NCBI RefSeq assembly: GCF_945605565.1
Contig: NZ_OX216966.1
Coordinates: 5,758,001-5,822,000, forward strand
DNA: 64,000 nucleotides
DNA from: Paenibacillus dendritiformis
GTDB taxonomy: Bacteria > Bacillota > Bacilli > Paenibacillales > Paenibacillaceae
Direction: 5' to 3'
Shown here: positions 42,609-51,326 of the stretch, piece after piece
Position numbering within the stretch: the first letter of the stretch is position 1
How the letters are laid out: the number at the start of each line of letters is the position of its first letter
Notes under the pieces: generated by a model
Databases searched by the model: none
What the model was told of the DNA's origin: nothing
The model's input: only the letters and a program-made list of their open reading frames with translations
Position numbers and translations under genes: made by a program

Positions 42609-43247
42609 CTCCAATGCGTACCGCGTCAGCTGTACGCGATTTTCCAGATGAAGCTTCTGCAAAATATTTTTCAGGTGATTTTTGACGGTATGCTCGGATA
42701 ACGAAAATTGGGCGGCAATCTCCTTGTTCGACTCGCCCCTGGCCACCCGCTCCAATATTTCGCGCTCCCGCATCGTCAACGGCGAATGCGCCGGGGCCTT
42801 GCTGTTCTTGGTGGAGAATTCCTGCAAAATGCGGAAAGCCAGCTCCTTCGACATCGGCGCCTCGTCGATGGCGATCGCACGCAAATATTCATGCCATGCC
42901 GATGGCTGCAAGTTTTTCAGCAGATAGCCCTGGGCTCCTTTTTTCAAGGCCTCGAACAAATGAGTAATATCGTCGGATACGGTCACCATGACAATTTTGA
43001 CATAAGGGAACCGCTCTTTAATATGCTTGGTCGCTTCCAGCCCGTCCATCACCGGCATCGAGATGTCCATCAGAATCATATCCGGCATGACCGTCTCGGT
43101 CATCGCGATCGCTTCTTCGCCATTCACCGCTTCGCCCACGATGGCGAAGGAAGGATCGATCGCCAAAATATCCCGCATTCCTTCCCGCGCATGCGCATGA
43201 TCGTCAGCGATCAACACGCGGAACACCGGTTGTCCAGCCATACTCAT
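42588..43247 (-). CDS. NarL/LuxR-type response regulator
   Basis: 219 residues from ATG 43247 (GAGAGGGG upstream). The receiver domain is FRVLIADDHAHAREGM with phosphorylation site DMILMDISMPVMDG and the switch KKGAQGYLLK. The GerE-type helix-turn-helix at residues of about 150-215 is LTMREREILERVARGESNKEIAAQFSLSEHTVKNHLKNILQKL. It lies 26 bases after its kinase gene. The stimulus and targets are not visible. Confidence 0.9.
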   Translation of the reverse strand: MSMAGQPVFRVLIADDHAHAREGMRDILAIDPSFAIVGEAVNGEEAIAMTETVMPDMILMDISMPVMDGLEATKHIKERFPYVKIVMVTVSDDITHLFEALKKGAQGYLLKNLQPSAWHEYLRAIAIDEAPMSKELAFRILQEFSTKNSKAPAHSPLTMREREILERVARGESNKEIAAQFSLSEHTVKNHLKNILQKLHLENRVQLTRYALENGLVDS

Positions 43248-43273
43248 CGTACCCCTCTCCTCTCGTTTTCTGA

Positions 43274-44125
43274 CTATCGTGCCTCGGCCAGCCGCTCGGC
43301 CGCTCCCCGCTTCGAGACTCGCATAATCGTCTGTCCGTCCTCCCGCATCATCTCGAATTGCCAGCCCAGCGTCCTTGCCCGATCCCGAAGCATTTTCAAG
43401 CCGTACTTCCCGGCAGCGGCGCACGGATCGCCCGCGAACCCCGCTCCGTCATCGCGCACCTCGCATTCGAAGCCTTCCCCGTTCAGCCGCCCAATGACCC
43501 GCACATGCTTCGCGTCCGCATGCTTCCTCACATTGGTCAATGCTTCCCGCACACAGGAGAACAGGGCGATCTTCTCCTTGATCGTCAACGATTCTTCCGG
43601 AATGGCCCATGCGACATCCATCTTCCACTCCGTATCCTTATGAATATCCTCGATCATTTGCATGAACGGATGGGACCAGGTAAAATCCTTCTCCTGCGGC
43701 GCGGTCCGAAGGTTCGCAATCGCTTGCCGCACATCGTCATACACATGCCGCACCGTCTGACGGAGCTTATCCAGTTGGCCCTGCTTCTCCTCCGAAGGGC
43801 ATGACTCGAGGCGATCGATTTTGACGGACAGCATGAACAACGATTGCGAAATGCCGTCATGCAGCTCCTGCGCCAGCCTCTCCCGCTCCTCCAGCGCCGC
43901 CGTCATCCGCTGCTCCCGCCGGAGCGTCGCCTGCGTATCGTCCAGCTTCTTGAACAGGCGCGTCAGCAGCGTCGCCGAGACGATGAACACGATGATCGGA
44001 GCCAATATATTGCCCATGTCCATCGACAAATAAGGAAGCAAAAAGGAATGTCTGACATATTCCCACAGCCCGATCGTCAACGTCGGAATCCATAAGATCA
44101 ACCGCTTAATCATCTTGTCGCTCAT
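43274..44125 (-). CDS. Membrane sensor histidine kinase, HisKA_3 type
   Basis: 283 residues from ATG 44125 with GGGGAGG upstream. Two N-terminal membrane segments (IKRLILWIPTLTIGLWEYV; NILAPIIVFIVSATLLTRLF) precede a coiled coil. The dimerisation motif ERERLAQELHDGISQSLFML carries the phospho-His, and the ATPase domain has REALTNVRKHADAKHV (N box) and EVRDDGAGF. It has almost no extracellular part, so like LiaS/DesK kinases it may sense the membrane. It forms an operon with the regulator. Confidence 0.88.
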   Translation of the reverse strand: MSDKMIKRLILWIPTLTIGLWEYVRHSFLLPYLSMDMGNILAPIIVFIVSATLLTRLFKKLDDTQATLRREQRMTAALEERERLAQELHDGISQSLFMLSVKIDRLESCPSEEKQGQLDKLRQTVRHVYDDVRQAIANLRTAPQEKDFTWSHPFMQMIEDIHKDTEWKMDVAWAIPEESLTIKEKIALFSCVREALTNVRKHADAKHVRVIGRLNGEGFECEVRDDGAGFAGDPCAAAGKYGLKMLRDRARTLGWQFEMMREDGQTIMRVSKRGAAERLAEAR

Positions 44126-44232
44126 CGGCGCATCCTCCCCGCTCATCCTGCCGCTCTTACATTTGCAGCCGGACCGTTAATCATCCCGTTCCGTTCTTCC
44201 GTTCTTCACCCTGTTCCGATCCCAGCAAAAAA

Positions 44233-44260
44233 GCATGAGATCCCGCACGGGAGCTCATGC
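44233..44260 (-). terminator. Terminator of the lacI-type gene
   Basis: GCATGAGCTCCCG with CGGGATCTCATGC on the minus strand, then TTTTTT (44232-44227). A strong intrinsic terminator. 44126-44226 shows nothing else. Confidence 0.8.
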
Positions 44261-44300
44261 CGCCTTCCTGCAGACGATGAGACGATGGCCTTGACTGTTC

Positions 44301-45302
44301 TCATTGCGCTTGCGGTGCTGCCGTTGATTCCCGGACGATAATCTCCGAATTGAGACGGACAGTCCGGTTCGTCAGCGAGACGCCGTTCATCTGCTTGACG
44401 AGCATGTCCACCGCCGCCTTCCCGATCTGCTCGGCCGGCTGCCGCATCGTCGTCAAGCGCGGCCGCAGTTCCGAGGCAAGCACCTGATCGTCGTAGCCCA
44501 CGATCGACATATGCTCCGGCACCCGAAGGCCCGCTTCGGTCAACGCGTTGATAGCGCCCAGTGCCGTGAAATCGTCCGCAGCGAACAGGGCCGTCGGCAG
44601 CTGATCTTGTTCGAGCCATTTGCGGACCGCCTGGTAACCGGATTCAATCGAGAACTCGCCCGGCGCCACCGCGTACGGCTCCAAGCCCGCTTCCGCCAGC
44701 GCCTGCCTGAATCCGCGCTCCCGCTCGATCGAGCTGAGGAAGAAGCCCGGCCCCTGGATATGAGCGATGGAGCGATGTCCCAGTTCAACGAGATGGCGGG
44801 TCGCTTCATAGCCTCCAGTATAATTGTCGACGGTAACGCCGTGAACATCCGGCTGGACGGTCTGGTGATCGATGAGCACGAACGGAATATTCCGGTTCCG
44901 CAGCTCCGTCAAGTAGCTCAATTCATGAATCGGCGACAGCAGAAGCAGTCCGTCCACCCGATCCTCCTCGATAAAATCCCTCCCTACGCCTTCCTCCTGG
45001 GGATAATTCGCGACTGACAAAGCAAGATAATATCCGTGATCCTTCAACAGGGAAGACACCGTTTGCACGATGCTGTCCAGGAACGAATCCTGCAGCGTCG
45101 TGACAATCATGCCGATGACTCCGGTTTTGCCTTTCGCCAAGCTTCGTGCCGCCGCGTTCGGGTGATAGTCCAGTTCTTTCATCGCCTGCAGAACCTTTTG
45201 GCGATTCTTTTCTCGAACAGTTTGGGCATTGTTCAAGACACGGGATACCGTTACGACAGACAAGCCAGCTTTTTTGGCAACATCAAAAATACTGACTTTC
45301 AT
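44301..45302 (-). CDS. LacI-family transcriptional regulator
   Basis: 333 residues. The HTH (SIFDVAKKAGLSVVTVSRVLNNAQTVREKNRQKVLQAMKELDYHPNAAARSLAKGKT) is followed by a periplasmic-binding-protein-like sugar domain (VIGMIVTTLQDSFL ... SIVGYDDQVLASELRPRLTTMRQPAEQIGKAAVDML). It has a single-gene transcription unit, so its sugar and operon cannot be told from neighbours. The adjacent ybjQ gene is divergent, with 243 bases between them in which I see no clear operator. Confidence 0.9.
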   Translation of the reverse strand: MKVSIFDVAKKAGLSVVTVSRVLNNAQTVREKNRQKVLQAMKELDYHPNAAARSLAKGKTGVIGMIVTTLQDSFLDSIVQTVSSLLKDHGYYLALSVANYPQEEGVGRDFIEEDRVDGLLLLSPIHELSYLTELRNRNIPFVLIDHQTVQPDVHGVTVDNYTGGYEATRHLVELGHRSIAHIQGPGFFLSSIERERGFRQALAEAGLEPYAVAPGEFSIESGYQAVRKWLEQDQLPTALFAADDFTALGAINALTEAGLRVPEHMSIVGYDDQVLASELRPRLTTMRQPAEQIGKAAVDMLVKQMNGVSLTNRTVRLNSEIIVRESTAAPQAQ

Positions 45303-45545
45303 ATCCTTCTCTCCTCATTGTCATCGTCATCCTGCAAGCCACATTGTTGTCATCTAGTATCCATAATAACCAATTTAGCGCTTCATTCCAATAAAATCTG
45401 CAGCAATCCGCGATTCATTTTGAGTATACTATGAATTAGAGTCGGACTTGTGCCAATCGTCGCCTTGAAACGCAAGTCAAGTTGCGGCGTATTAGGTATA
45501 TATAGGGTGGATGCATACATTCGCCCACGAAGGAGATGGTAAGAA

Positions 45546-45872
45546 ATGATCGTAGCAACAACCGAAAATATCCCGAACTATGAAGTAATCGAAGTGATCG
45601 GCACCGCTTTTGGCGTCGTTGTGCGCGCACGCGGCATCGGCGGAGACATTATGGCTTCCTTGAAAGGGCTGGTCGGCGGCGAAGTTAAGCAGTACACGCA
45701 GATGATCGAGGATGCCCGGCGCCAGGCGATGGATCGGATGATCGAGAACGCGCACGCGATGGGCGGCGATGCCATTACGATGATGCGCTTCGATAGCGGC
45801 GACGTCGCGCAGAACATGAGCGAGATCGTGGCTTACGGAACGGTCGTCAAGCTGAGACCTGTGCAGAGGTAG
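45546..45872 (+). CDS. YbjQ/UPF0145 family protein
   Basis: 108 residues, the usual size. MIVATTENIPNYEVIEVIGTAFGVVVRARGIGGDIMASLKGLVGGEVKQYTQMIEDARRQAMDRM and AHAMGGDAITMMRFDSGDV...VAYGTVVKL are the hallmarks of this small pentamer-forming family, often labelled heavy-metal-binding without firm proof. GAAGGAGATGG precedes the start. It forms a two-gene unit with the next gene. Confidence 0.88.
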   Translation: MIVATTENIPNYEVIEVIGTAFGVVVRARGIGGDIMASLKGLVGGEVKQYTQMIEDARRQAMDRMIENAHAMGGDAITMMRFDSGDVAQNMSEIVAYGTVVKLRPVQR

Positions 45873-45873
45873 C

Positions 45874-46131
45874 ATGCCTATGTGGATCGTGATAGGTACA
45901 GCGTTAGTCGTATACGGGCTTCCTTTGCTTGCCCTCATCATCCTTATCATCATCGGCAAAACCTATTATGACAAGCGCTACAAGCAAGTCGACAATCCTC
46001 GCGACGCGATCGGCATCAACGCCGACTATGCCCCAACCAAGGAAATTTTTATCGATCCTCGCGACGGTCATAAATATCAGGTATACTACAATGCCAAAAC
46101 GGGTCAGAGACAATATATCCGCATGGATTGA
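45874..46131 (+). CDS. Small single-pass membrane protein, unknown
   Basis: 85 residues. One N-terminal membrane helix (IVIGTALVVYGLPLLALIILIII) is followed by a polar domain (NADYAPTKEIFIDPRDGHKYQVYYNAKTGQRQYIRMD) that resembles a short beta hairpin. It starts two bases after the ybjQ stop with AGAGGTAGC as ribosome site. It may anchor or partner the YbjQ protein. Confidence 0.7.
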   Translation: MPMWIVIGTALVVYGLPLLALIILIIIGKTYYDKRYKQVDNPRDAIGINADYAPTKEIFIDPRDGHKYQVYYNAKTGQRQYIRMD

Positions 46132-46171
46132 TGATGGCTCGCGCAGCATTCTCCGGCATCAAAAGAAAACA

Positions 46172-46199
46172 GCCCGCATCCCCTGTCGTGGGAGCGGGC
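46172..46199 (-). terminator. Terminator of the aldolase-family gene
   Basis: GCCCGCTCCC-ACGACA-GGGATGCGGGC on the minus strand, followed by TGTTTTCTTTTG. It may also serve the rightward ybjQ unit. Confidence 0.75.
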
Positions 46200-46216
46200 C
46201 GTCTTACGCTATTGAA

Positions 46217-47185
46217 TTATTCCGGCTTCTTCTGGGAAAAGCTGACTTCCGGCGTCGTCATTCGGTCGTAGAACTCGACATATTGATCACGCTCGTCCGA
46301 TGCAAGCAGCGCCATAGCCGAACGCGGATGCTCATCAAGCGTTCCGGTGACGAGATATGGAATCAGGTAACCCCACTCCCATTTTTCGCGTGTCTTCAGC
46401 ATATGATTTTGGATAAAGCCGAGCACCGGACGCATGTGGTATCTGCTGTTCTTCAGATGCGTCAGCAGCAGCTCGGTCGGGCAGTTCCCTGCGCCCCGTC
46501 CCATGCCGTAGACGGAGGCATCCAGAATCTCGACGCCCAGTTCGGCAGCGACGAGCGTATTGGAAAAGGCAAGCTGCATATTGTTGTGCGTGTGCACGCC
46601 CAGGCGCTTGTTCGGCAGATGCTCCTTGAACTTGTGCACCAAGTAATGTATATCGTTATGATCGAGGCTGCCGTAGGAATCGACAATATAGACGATGTCA
46701 ACCGGGCTGTCCTTAATCATGGCGAAGGCTTCAATCAGATCGTTCTCCATTACGTTGGAGAGCGCCATAATATTAATCGTTGTCTCATAACCCCGATCGT
46801 GGAAAAGCTGAATCAGATCGAGCGCTTTGTCAACGTCTTTGCTGTAGCAAGCGACACGGATCAGATCGAGCATGCTCTCGGAACGAGGCAAAATATCATT
46901 TTCGTCGACCCGTCCGATATCAACGAGCGCCGACAGCTTGGTTGTTCCTTTTTGCGGAATGACTTTACGCAGGAAATCGTCATCCAAAAAACGCCATGGG
47001 CCTGCTTCATCAGCGCCTTTAAGCAATTTCGGCGAATTTTTGTAGCCAATTTCCATATAATCGACGCCCGCTTCGTTCAATGAGGCATACAAGCTTTGCA
47101 CGAACTCGACGCTGAAATCCCAGTTATTGACGAGACCGCCGTCGCGAATGGTGCAGTCGATAATTTTACAATGATTCGTTTTCAT
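46217..47185 (-). CDS. DRE-TIM metallolyase / aldolase-family protein
   Basis: 322 residues. The TIM-barrel start KIIDCTIRDGGLVNNWDF replaces the usual DTTLRDG, and the metal-binding histidines are in GVHTHNNMQLAFSN. IVDSYGSLDHNDIHYLVHKF and VYGMGRGAGNCPTELLL match the HMG-CoA lyase / 4-hydroxy-2-oxovalerate aldolase superfamily. The exact substrate cannot be inferred. It is monocistronic. The N-terminal helical extension and a C-terminal 60-residue cap (WGYLIPYLVTGTLDEHPRSAMALL) are typical of the orphan branch found near surface-sugar genes. Confidence 0.78.
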   Translation of the reverse strand: MKTNHCKIIDCTIRDGGLVNNWDFSVEFVQSLYASLNEAGVDYMEIGYKNSPKLLKGADEAGPWRFLDDDFLRKVIPQKGTTKLSALVDIGRVDENDILPRSESMLDLIRVACYSKDVDKALDLIQLFHDRGYETTINIMALSNVMENDLIEAFAMIKDSPVDIVYIVDSYGSLDHNDIHYLVHKFKEHLPNKRLGVHTHNNMQLAFSNTLVAAELGVEILDASVYGMGRGAGNCPTELLLTHLKNSRYHMRPVLGFIQNHMLKTREKWEWGYLIPYLVTGTLDEHPRSAMALLASDERDQYVEFYDRMTTPEVSFSQKKPE

Positions 47186-47312
47186 CCCGCTATCTCCTTC
47201 TCAAAAATAATTTTCTCTCTATTCTAATAGAGAACGCCTCCGAAAGTAAAGGAAATCCAGCTTCTTTCTCCATATCGATTCTACTTTTTACAATAAATCC
47301 ATAGTTAAGCGC

Positions 47313-47363
47313 GTGTTCAAAAAGTCCGGTTTTCAGCACCCGGAAAATGGCTTGAACTCGAAG
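47313..47363. repeat. Dispersed intergenic repeat, copy B
   Basis: Starts GTGTTCAAAAAGTCCGGTTT and runs to ACTCGAAG, similar to 31009-31059 within the tail locus. The 417-base gap 47186-47602 otherwise holds only the Fur-like site and no convincing gene. Confidence 0.5.
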
Positions 47364-47543
47364 AGGGAGCGCAGTGGCGGCCAGACTGCATGAGCAGCTA
47401 GATTGTTTCCGGAGGAAACATACTTCGGAAATCTGTGCTTTTCGATAGTGAGTGCAAAATTCGAGACGGAGTTGCTTAAATTTGGCCATGACAAATATCA
47501 CGGAAGCCCCGAACATTGCTGTGATAAAATCCGATCACCAATT

Positions 47544-47562
47544 GATAAAGATTCTCATTACC
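47544..47562 (+). promoter_or_regulatory. Fur box upstream of feoA
   Basis: GATAAAGATTCTCATTACC matches the classical Fur consensus GATAATGATAATCATTATC at 15 of 19 positions. It lies 50 bases before feoA. It predicts repression by Fur-iron(II) when iron is plentiful. Confidence 0.6.
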
Positions 47563-47611
47563 ATTTGTTACCTGAGACTATGATTCCGCAACAGAAAGAA
47601 GGATGAACACG

Positions 47612-47875
47612 ATGGGCCGTCATGTTCCCCGTTCTGCTCTATCAACCACCCCATTATGCGAACTCAAGCCTGGCCAGACAGGCTGTATTTGTGATCTGTC
47701 CGAAGCCAATCCTGCCGTCTGCCGGCGCTTGATGGAGCTCGGAGTCGAAGAGGGCACGCGTGTGCAGGTGATGCATGCCGGCCTGCTCGGCGGACCGCTC
47801 ACGCTCGAAGCGAACGGCCAGCTGATCGGCATTCGCCGCAGCGAAGCCCGGCGTATCGGGGTGAATGCGGTATGA
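47612..47875 (+). CDS. feoA: Ferrous iron transport protein A
   Basis: 87 residues from ATG 47612, spaced ten bases from AGAAAGAAGG. ATG 47603 is too close to that site. The SH3-like FeoA domain is TTPLCELKPGQTGCICDLSEANPAVCRRLMELGVEEGTRVQVMHAGLLGGPLTLEANGQLIGIRRSEARRIGV. It overlaps feoB by four bases and probably modulates FeoB activity in the cytosol. Confidence 0.93.
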   Translation: MGRHVPRSALSTTPLCELKPGQTGCICDLSEANPAVCRRLMELGVEEGTRVQVMHAGLLGGPLTLEANGQLIGIRRSEARRIGVNAV

Positions 47876-49971
47876 GCGTACAGACAACCGCGCTGGTCGG
47901 CAATCCGAACACCGGGAAGACTTCCTTGTTCAACGCCCTCACTCGCTCTTACGAATACGTCGGCAACTGGACAGGCGTAACCGTAGAAAAAAAAGTAGGG
48001 CGGCTGCATCGTCAGGCAGGCGCCCTGATTGATCTGCCGGGCATCTACTCGCTTCATCCGATGTCAAGAGATGAGAGCGTCGCCGTGCAGTATCTGCTGG
48101 ACGAGCGTCCGAACGCCATTGTCAATGTCGTGGACGCCTCCCAATTGGAGCGGAACCTCATGCTGACTGTACAGCTGCTGGAGTATGGCGTGCCTGTATA
48201 TGTCGCCCTCAATATGACGGATGTGGCGGCTGGAAGAGGCATTCATATCGATCCGGCGAAGCTGTCCGCCGCGCTCGGCGTCCCGGTCATTCCGGTGAAT
48301 GCCCGCAAGAAGCAAGGCATCGCCAGCATTTTGGAGCGCCTGCAGCCGCAGGCGGCCGAGGACGCGTCCCCGCAGGCCGCTGCTCGCGGGTCCGCCTCTG
48401 GCGGCAGCGCAGCATCACCAACTGAACCGGCCGTACGCCGCAGCCCGCTCGTGCTGAATTACGGCGATGAGGCGGAGCAGGCAATCGAACGCATCGCCGC
48501 GCTTCTTCCCGGCGATGACGCCGTTCCGCTCCGATGGACGGCGCTGCAATATATCGAGCAGAACGAGACAGTCCGCCAATCCGTCCAGGAGCGGATAGGC
48601 GCCGACCAAGTCCGCCAGATCGGGCGCATTATCGAAGAGGCCAAGCTGCGCTTGCGGGACAGCGGAGCCGCGCTTCATCTTCCGCAGCGGCTGCGCAGCA
48701 TCCGGATGGAATTCATCCGTCAGATCATCGCTTCGTCCGTCCATGCGGAACAGCGGCAGGCGCGCACGATGACAGAGCGACTAGATAACATCGTCACGAA
48801 TCGATGGCTTGGCATTCCGATATTTATCCTTATTATGTTTCTGACCTTCAAAGTCACCTTCGACTGGATCGGCACACCGTTATCGGATGCGCTGGACGCG
48901 TTCTTCTCCGGACCGCTGACCGAAGGAGTAGCGGCGCTGCTGGACGCGGCGGGAGCCTCCTCCTTCACGCATGCGCTGCTGGAGGAAGGCATTATCGCCG
49001 GGGTCGGAGGCGTGCTGGTGTTCGTGCCGCAAATATTTTTGCTGTTCCTCTTCATCTCGTTCATTGAAGATTCCGGTTATATGGCCCGGGTCACCGTCGT
49101 CATGGACCGGCTGATGGAAGCGGTCGGCCTGAACGGCAAGGCGTTCATCCCATTCGTCATCGGCTTCGGCTGCAACGTGCCGGGCATTATGGCGGCCCGC
49201 ACCATCGAACAGCCGCGGGAGCGTCTGGTCACGACGCTGCTCGTCCCGCTCATGTCCTGCTCTGCCCGGCTGTCGGTATATGCGCTGTTCGCCGGCGTGT
49301 TCTTCCAGGCGCATCAGGCGATCGTCGTGCTCAGCCTGTACCTGCTCAGCATCGTGCTGTCACTGCTGCTGGCCAAGCTGTTCACGAAGCGCTTCATGAA
49401 GGAAGAGCACAGCATCTTCGTCGTCGAGCTGCCGCCTTACCGCATGCCGCAATGGCAGACGCTGTTCCGGAGCACATGGGAGAAGGGCAAGGGCTTCGTC
49501 CGCAAAGCGGGCACGTTCATTCTCGGCGGCTCGGTCCTGATCTGGTTCCTCACCTACGCCGGTCCCGGCGGGCTCGGCGTAGAGATGGACGACAGCTATC
49601 TGGCGCTGATCGGCGGCTTCCTCGCCCCGCTGCTCGCACCGCTTGGCTTCGGGACATGGCAAGCCGGGGCCGCGCTCTTGACCGGGTTCCTGGCCAAGGA
49701 AATCGTTGTGTCCACGATGAACATCATCTATCATGCGCCGGATGCGGCGATGCTGCAGGCACAGATTGCCCAAGCCTTCACGCCGTTGTCCGCTTATACG
49801 TTCTGCGTGTTCCTGCTGCTGTACGTCCCCTGTCTCGCGACGGTCGGCATCCTGCGCAAGGAGACGGCTTCGTGGCGGTGGACGTGGTTCTCTATCGGAT
49901 ATTCGCTCGTCCTCGCCTATGCCGCGGCGCTGGTTGTCACGGCAATAGGACACTGGCTTGGCTATATGTAA
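47872..49971 (+). CDS. feoB: Ferrous iron transport protein B
   Basis: 699 residues. The N-terminal G domain has G1 GNPNTGKTS, the switch GNWTGVTVEKK, G3 DLPGIYSL and G4 NMTD. A helical GDI region follows, with a low-complexity alanine-rich insert near residues 160-185 (EDASPQAAARGSASGGSAASP). The membrane part carries the two Gate motifs (FIPFVIGFGCNVPGIMAAR ... FLAKEIVVSTMN). It moves Fe(II) into the cytosol. Complete. Confidence 0.95.
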   Translation: MSVQTTALVGNPNTGKTSLFNALTRSYEYVGNWTGVTVEKKVGRLHRQAGALIDLPGIYSLHPMSRDESVAVQYLLDERPNAIVNVVDASQLERNLMLTVQLLEYGVPVYVALNMTDVAAGRGIHIDPAKLSAALGVPVIPVNARKKQGIASILERLQPQAAEDASPQAAARGSASGGSAASPTEPAVRRSPLVLNYGDEAEQAIERIAALLPGDDAVPLRWTALQYIEQNETVRQSVQERIGADQVRQIGRIIEEAKLRLRDSGAALHLPQRLRSIRMEFIRQIIASSVHAEQRQARTMTERLDNIVTNRWLGIPIFILIMFLTFKVTFDWIGTPLSDALDAFFSGPLTEGVAALLDAAGASSFTHALLEEGIIAGVGGVLVFVPQIFLLFLFISFIEDSGYMARVTVVMDRLMEAVGLNGKAFIPFVIGFGCNVPGIMAARTIEQPRERLVTTLLVPLMSCSARLSVYALFAGVFFQAHQAIVVLSLYLLSIVLSLLLAKLFTKRFMKEEHSIFVVELPPYRMPQWQTLFRSTWEKGKGFVRKAGTFILGGSVLIWFLTYAGPGGLGVEMDDSYLALIGGFLAPLLAPLGFGTWQAGAALLTGFLAKEIVVSTMNIIYHAPDAAMLQAQIAQAFTPLSAYTFCVFLLLYVPCLATVGILRKETASWRWTWFSIGYSLVLAYAAALVVTAIGHWLGYM

Positions 49972-49986
49972 GAAAGGATGATGGTG

Positions 49987-50163
49987 ATGCCCTGGTTCGA
50001 GATTGCCCTCGTATCCGCTATCTTCGGCTACGCCGGCTGGACGCTGATCCGGCATATCCGCAAAAGCAAGCAGGGCGCTTGCGCCTCATGCGCCCTGAAT
50101 CGCTCCTGCCCATCCGGAAGCTGCGCTTCCGCGCCGAAGCCGGAGCAGAAGCTAACCGAATAG
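49987..50163 (+). CDS. FeoB-associated Cys-rich membrane protein
   Basis: 58 residues from ATG 49987 (MPWFEIALVSAIFGYAGWTLIRHIRKSKQGACASCALNRSCPSGSC). ATGs at 49978/49981 are nearer the ribosome site. One membrane helix is followed by four clustered cysteines, the pattern of the short FeoB-associated family. It is the third gene of the feo operon and perhaps handles iron at the cytosolic mouth of FeoB. Confidence 0.85.
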   Translation: MPWFEIALVSAIFGYAGWTLIRHIRKSKQGACASCALNRSCPSGSCASAPKPEQKLTE

Positions 50164-50209
50164 AATCGAAGAAGGAGCGCGCCCGCTACGGACCGCTCCT
50201 TCTTCGATT
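50164..50209 (+). terminator. Terminator of the feo operon
   Basis: A perfect 16-bp stem, AATCGAAGAAGGAGCG (50164-50179) with CGCTCCTTCTTCGATT (50194-50209), starting right after the last feo stop. It ends in TTT. It may work for the convergent lysR-type gene too. Confidence 0.7.
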
Positions 50210-50282
50210 TCAAGCAGCTTCGCTCTTGACGTACTGCCCGGACTCCGTCCCCTATTCGCTGCTTAGCTTGTTCACGTTCGCT

Positions 50283-51173
50283 TCACGCGCTTCGCCGGCT
50301 TCGAATCGCTCCGATCGCTTCGATGAATCTTCGCTCCACGCTGCCCAGATAAGAGTCTCCCCGGCGGATGTAGACGACAGACACCTTGTTGAAAGGGGCC
50401 GGAATCGGAAACACGCGGAGCGAGCCCTCCGTCTCCTGCTTCTTCACGGCGGCCCGCGGCACGACGGTAATGCCGAGTCCGGCCGCGACCGTGCCGATAA
50501 TCGTCTCCAGCGTGCCGAACTCCATTACCTTCGTCGGCTGAATGCCTTCCTGCTGCAGCCATCGTTCCAGCTGCGCCCGGTATCCGCAGCCGCGCCGGAA
50601 CACGAGCAGCGGCAGATGCAGCAGCTCCCGGAACGGAAGCGGCTTGCCGGGCTTGGCCTCCCATGCGTCCGGTCCGCAGACGAGCACCAGTTCCTCCTCG
50701 AAGACCGGAATCGTCTCGATATTGGCTGCGCTCACCGGCCCGGAGACGAACGCGCCGTCCAAGTTATAATCAAGCACCTCTTCGGTCAGCTTCTCGGTCA
50801 CTCCCGTCACGAGAGAGATGTCGACCTTCGGATGGTTGCGGTAGAACAGGCTGAGAATATCCGGCAGCCCGACGACCGTCTCGATCGAGCCGATAAGCAG
50901 AGAGCCGGCCGGATCATCGGGATCCTGGAACGCCTTCTTCATCTCCGCCATCAGCAAGGCCATGCGCTCCGCATAATGGAGCAGCTTCCGCCCCTCCGCA
51001 TTCAAGGTCATGCCCCGGCGGTGGCGATGGAACAGCGGGTATCCGATCTCCTGCTCCATCAGGCGAATGCGGGCGGTCACATTGGACTGGACGTATCCCA
51101 TCTCCTCCGCCGCCCGGCTGACGCTGCCATGCTCAACGACGGCCAAAAAAATGTGTATATCGCTTACTTCCAT
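50283..51173 (-). CDS. LysR-family regulator
   Basis: 296 residues from ATG 51173 with GGAGGGG upstream. The N-terminal wHTH is MEVSDIHIFLAVVEHGSVSRAAEEMGYVQSNVTARIRLMEQEIGYPLFHRHRRGMTLNAEG. The substrate domain has SLLIGSIETVVGLPDILSLFYRNHPKVDISLVTG. It is divergent from an EamA transporter gene, which is the probable target. Confidence 0.9.
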   Translation of the reverse strand: MEVSDIHIFLAVVEHGSVSRAAEEMGYVQSNVTARIRLMEQEIGYPLFHRHRRGMTLNAEGRKLLHYAERMALLMAEMKKAFQDPDDPAGSLLIGSIETVVGLPDILSLFYRNHPKVDISLVTGVTEKLTEEVLDYNLDGAFVSGPVSAANIETIPVFEEELVLVCGPDAWEAKPGKPLPFRELLHLPLLVFRRGCGYRAQLERWLQQEGIQPTKVMEFGTLETIIGTVAAGLGITVVPRAAVKKQETEGSLRVFPIPAPFNKVSVVYIRRGDSYLGSVERRFIEAIGAIRSRRSA

Positions 51174-51204
51174 CGCTAGCTTGCCCCTCCGATCCCGTGC
51201 TGAT

Positions 51205-51263
51205 TTAGCTATCATTATCAGTGATATCTTAAATCACTTTCAATTGTTTTACAAGATAGCTAA
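51205..51263. promoter_or_regulatory. Candidate LysR operator between lysR and eamA genes
   Basis: TTAGCTATC (51205-51213) and GATAGCTAA (51255-51263) form a perfect 9-bp inverted repeat 41 bases apart. A smaller dyad, GTGATATCTTAAATCAC, lies between them. LysR regulators typically bind such divided sites between divergent genes. Confidence 0.4.
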
Positions 51264-51326
51264 GCAGCACTATGATGTAGGTTAGCTGCTTTAATTAGGA
51301 TAGTGCATACAGGAGTGAGTGACATC

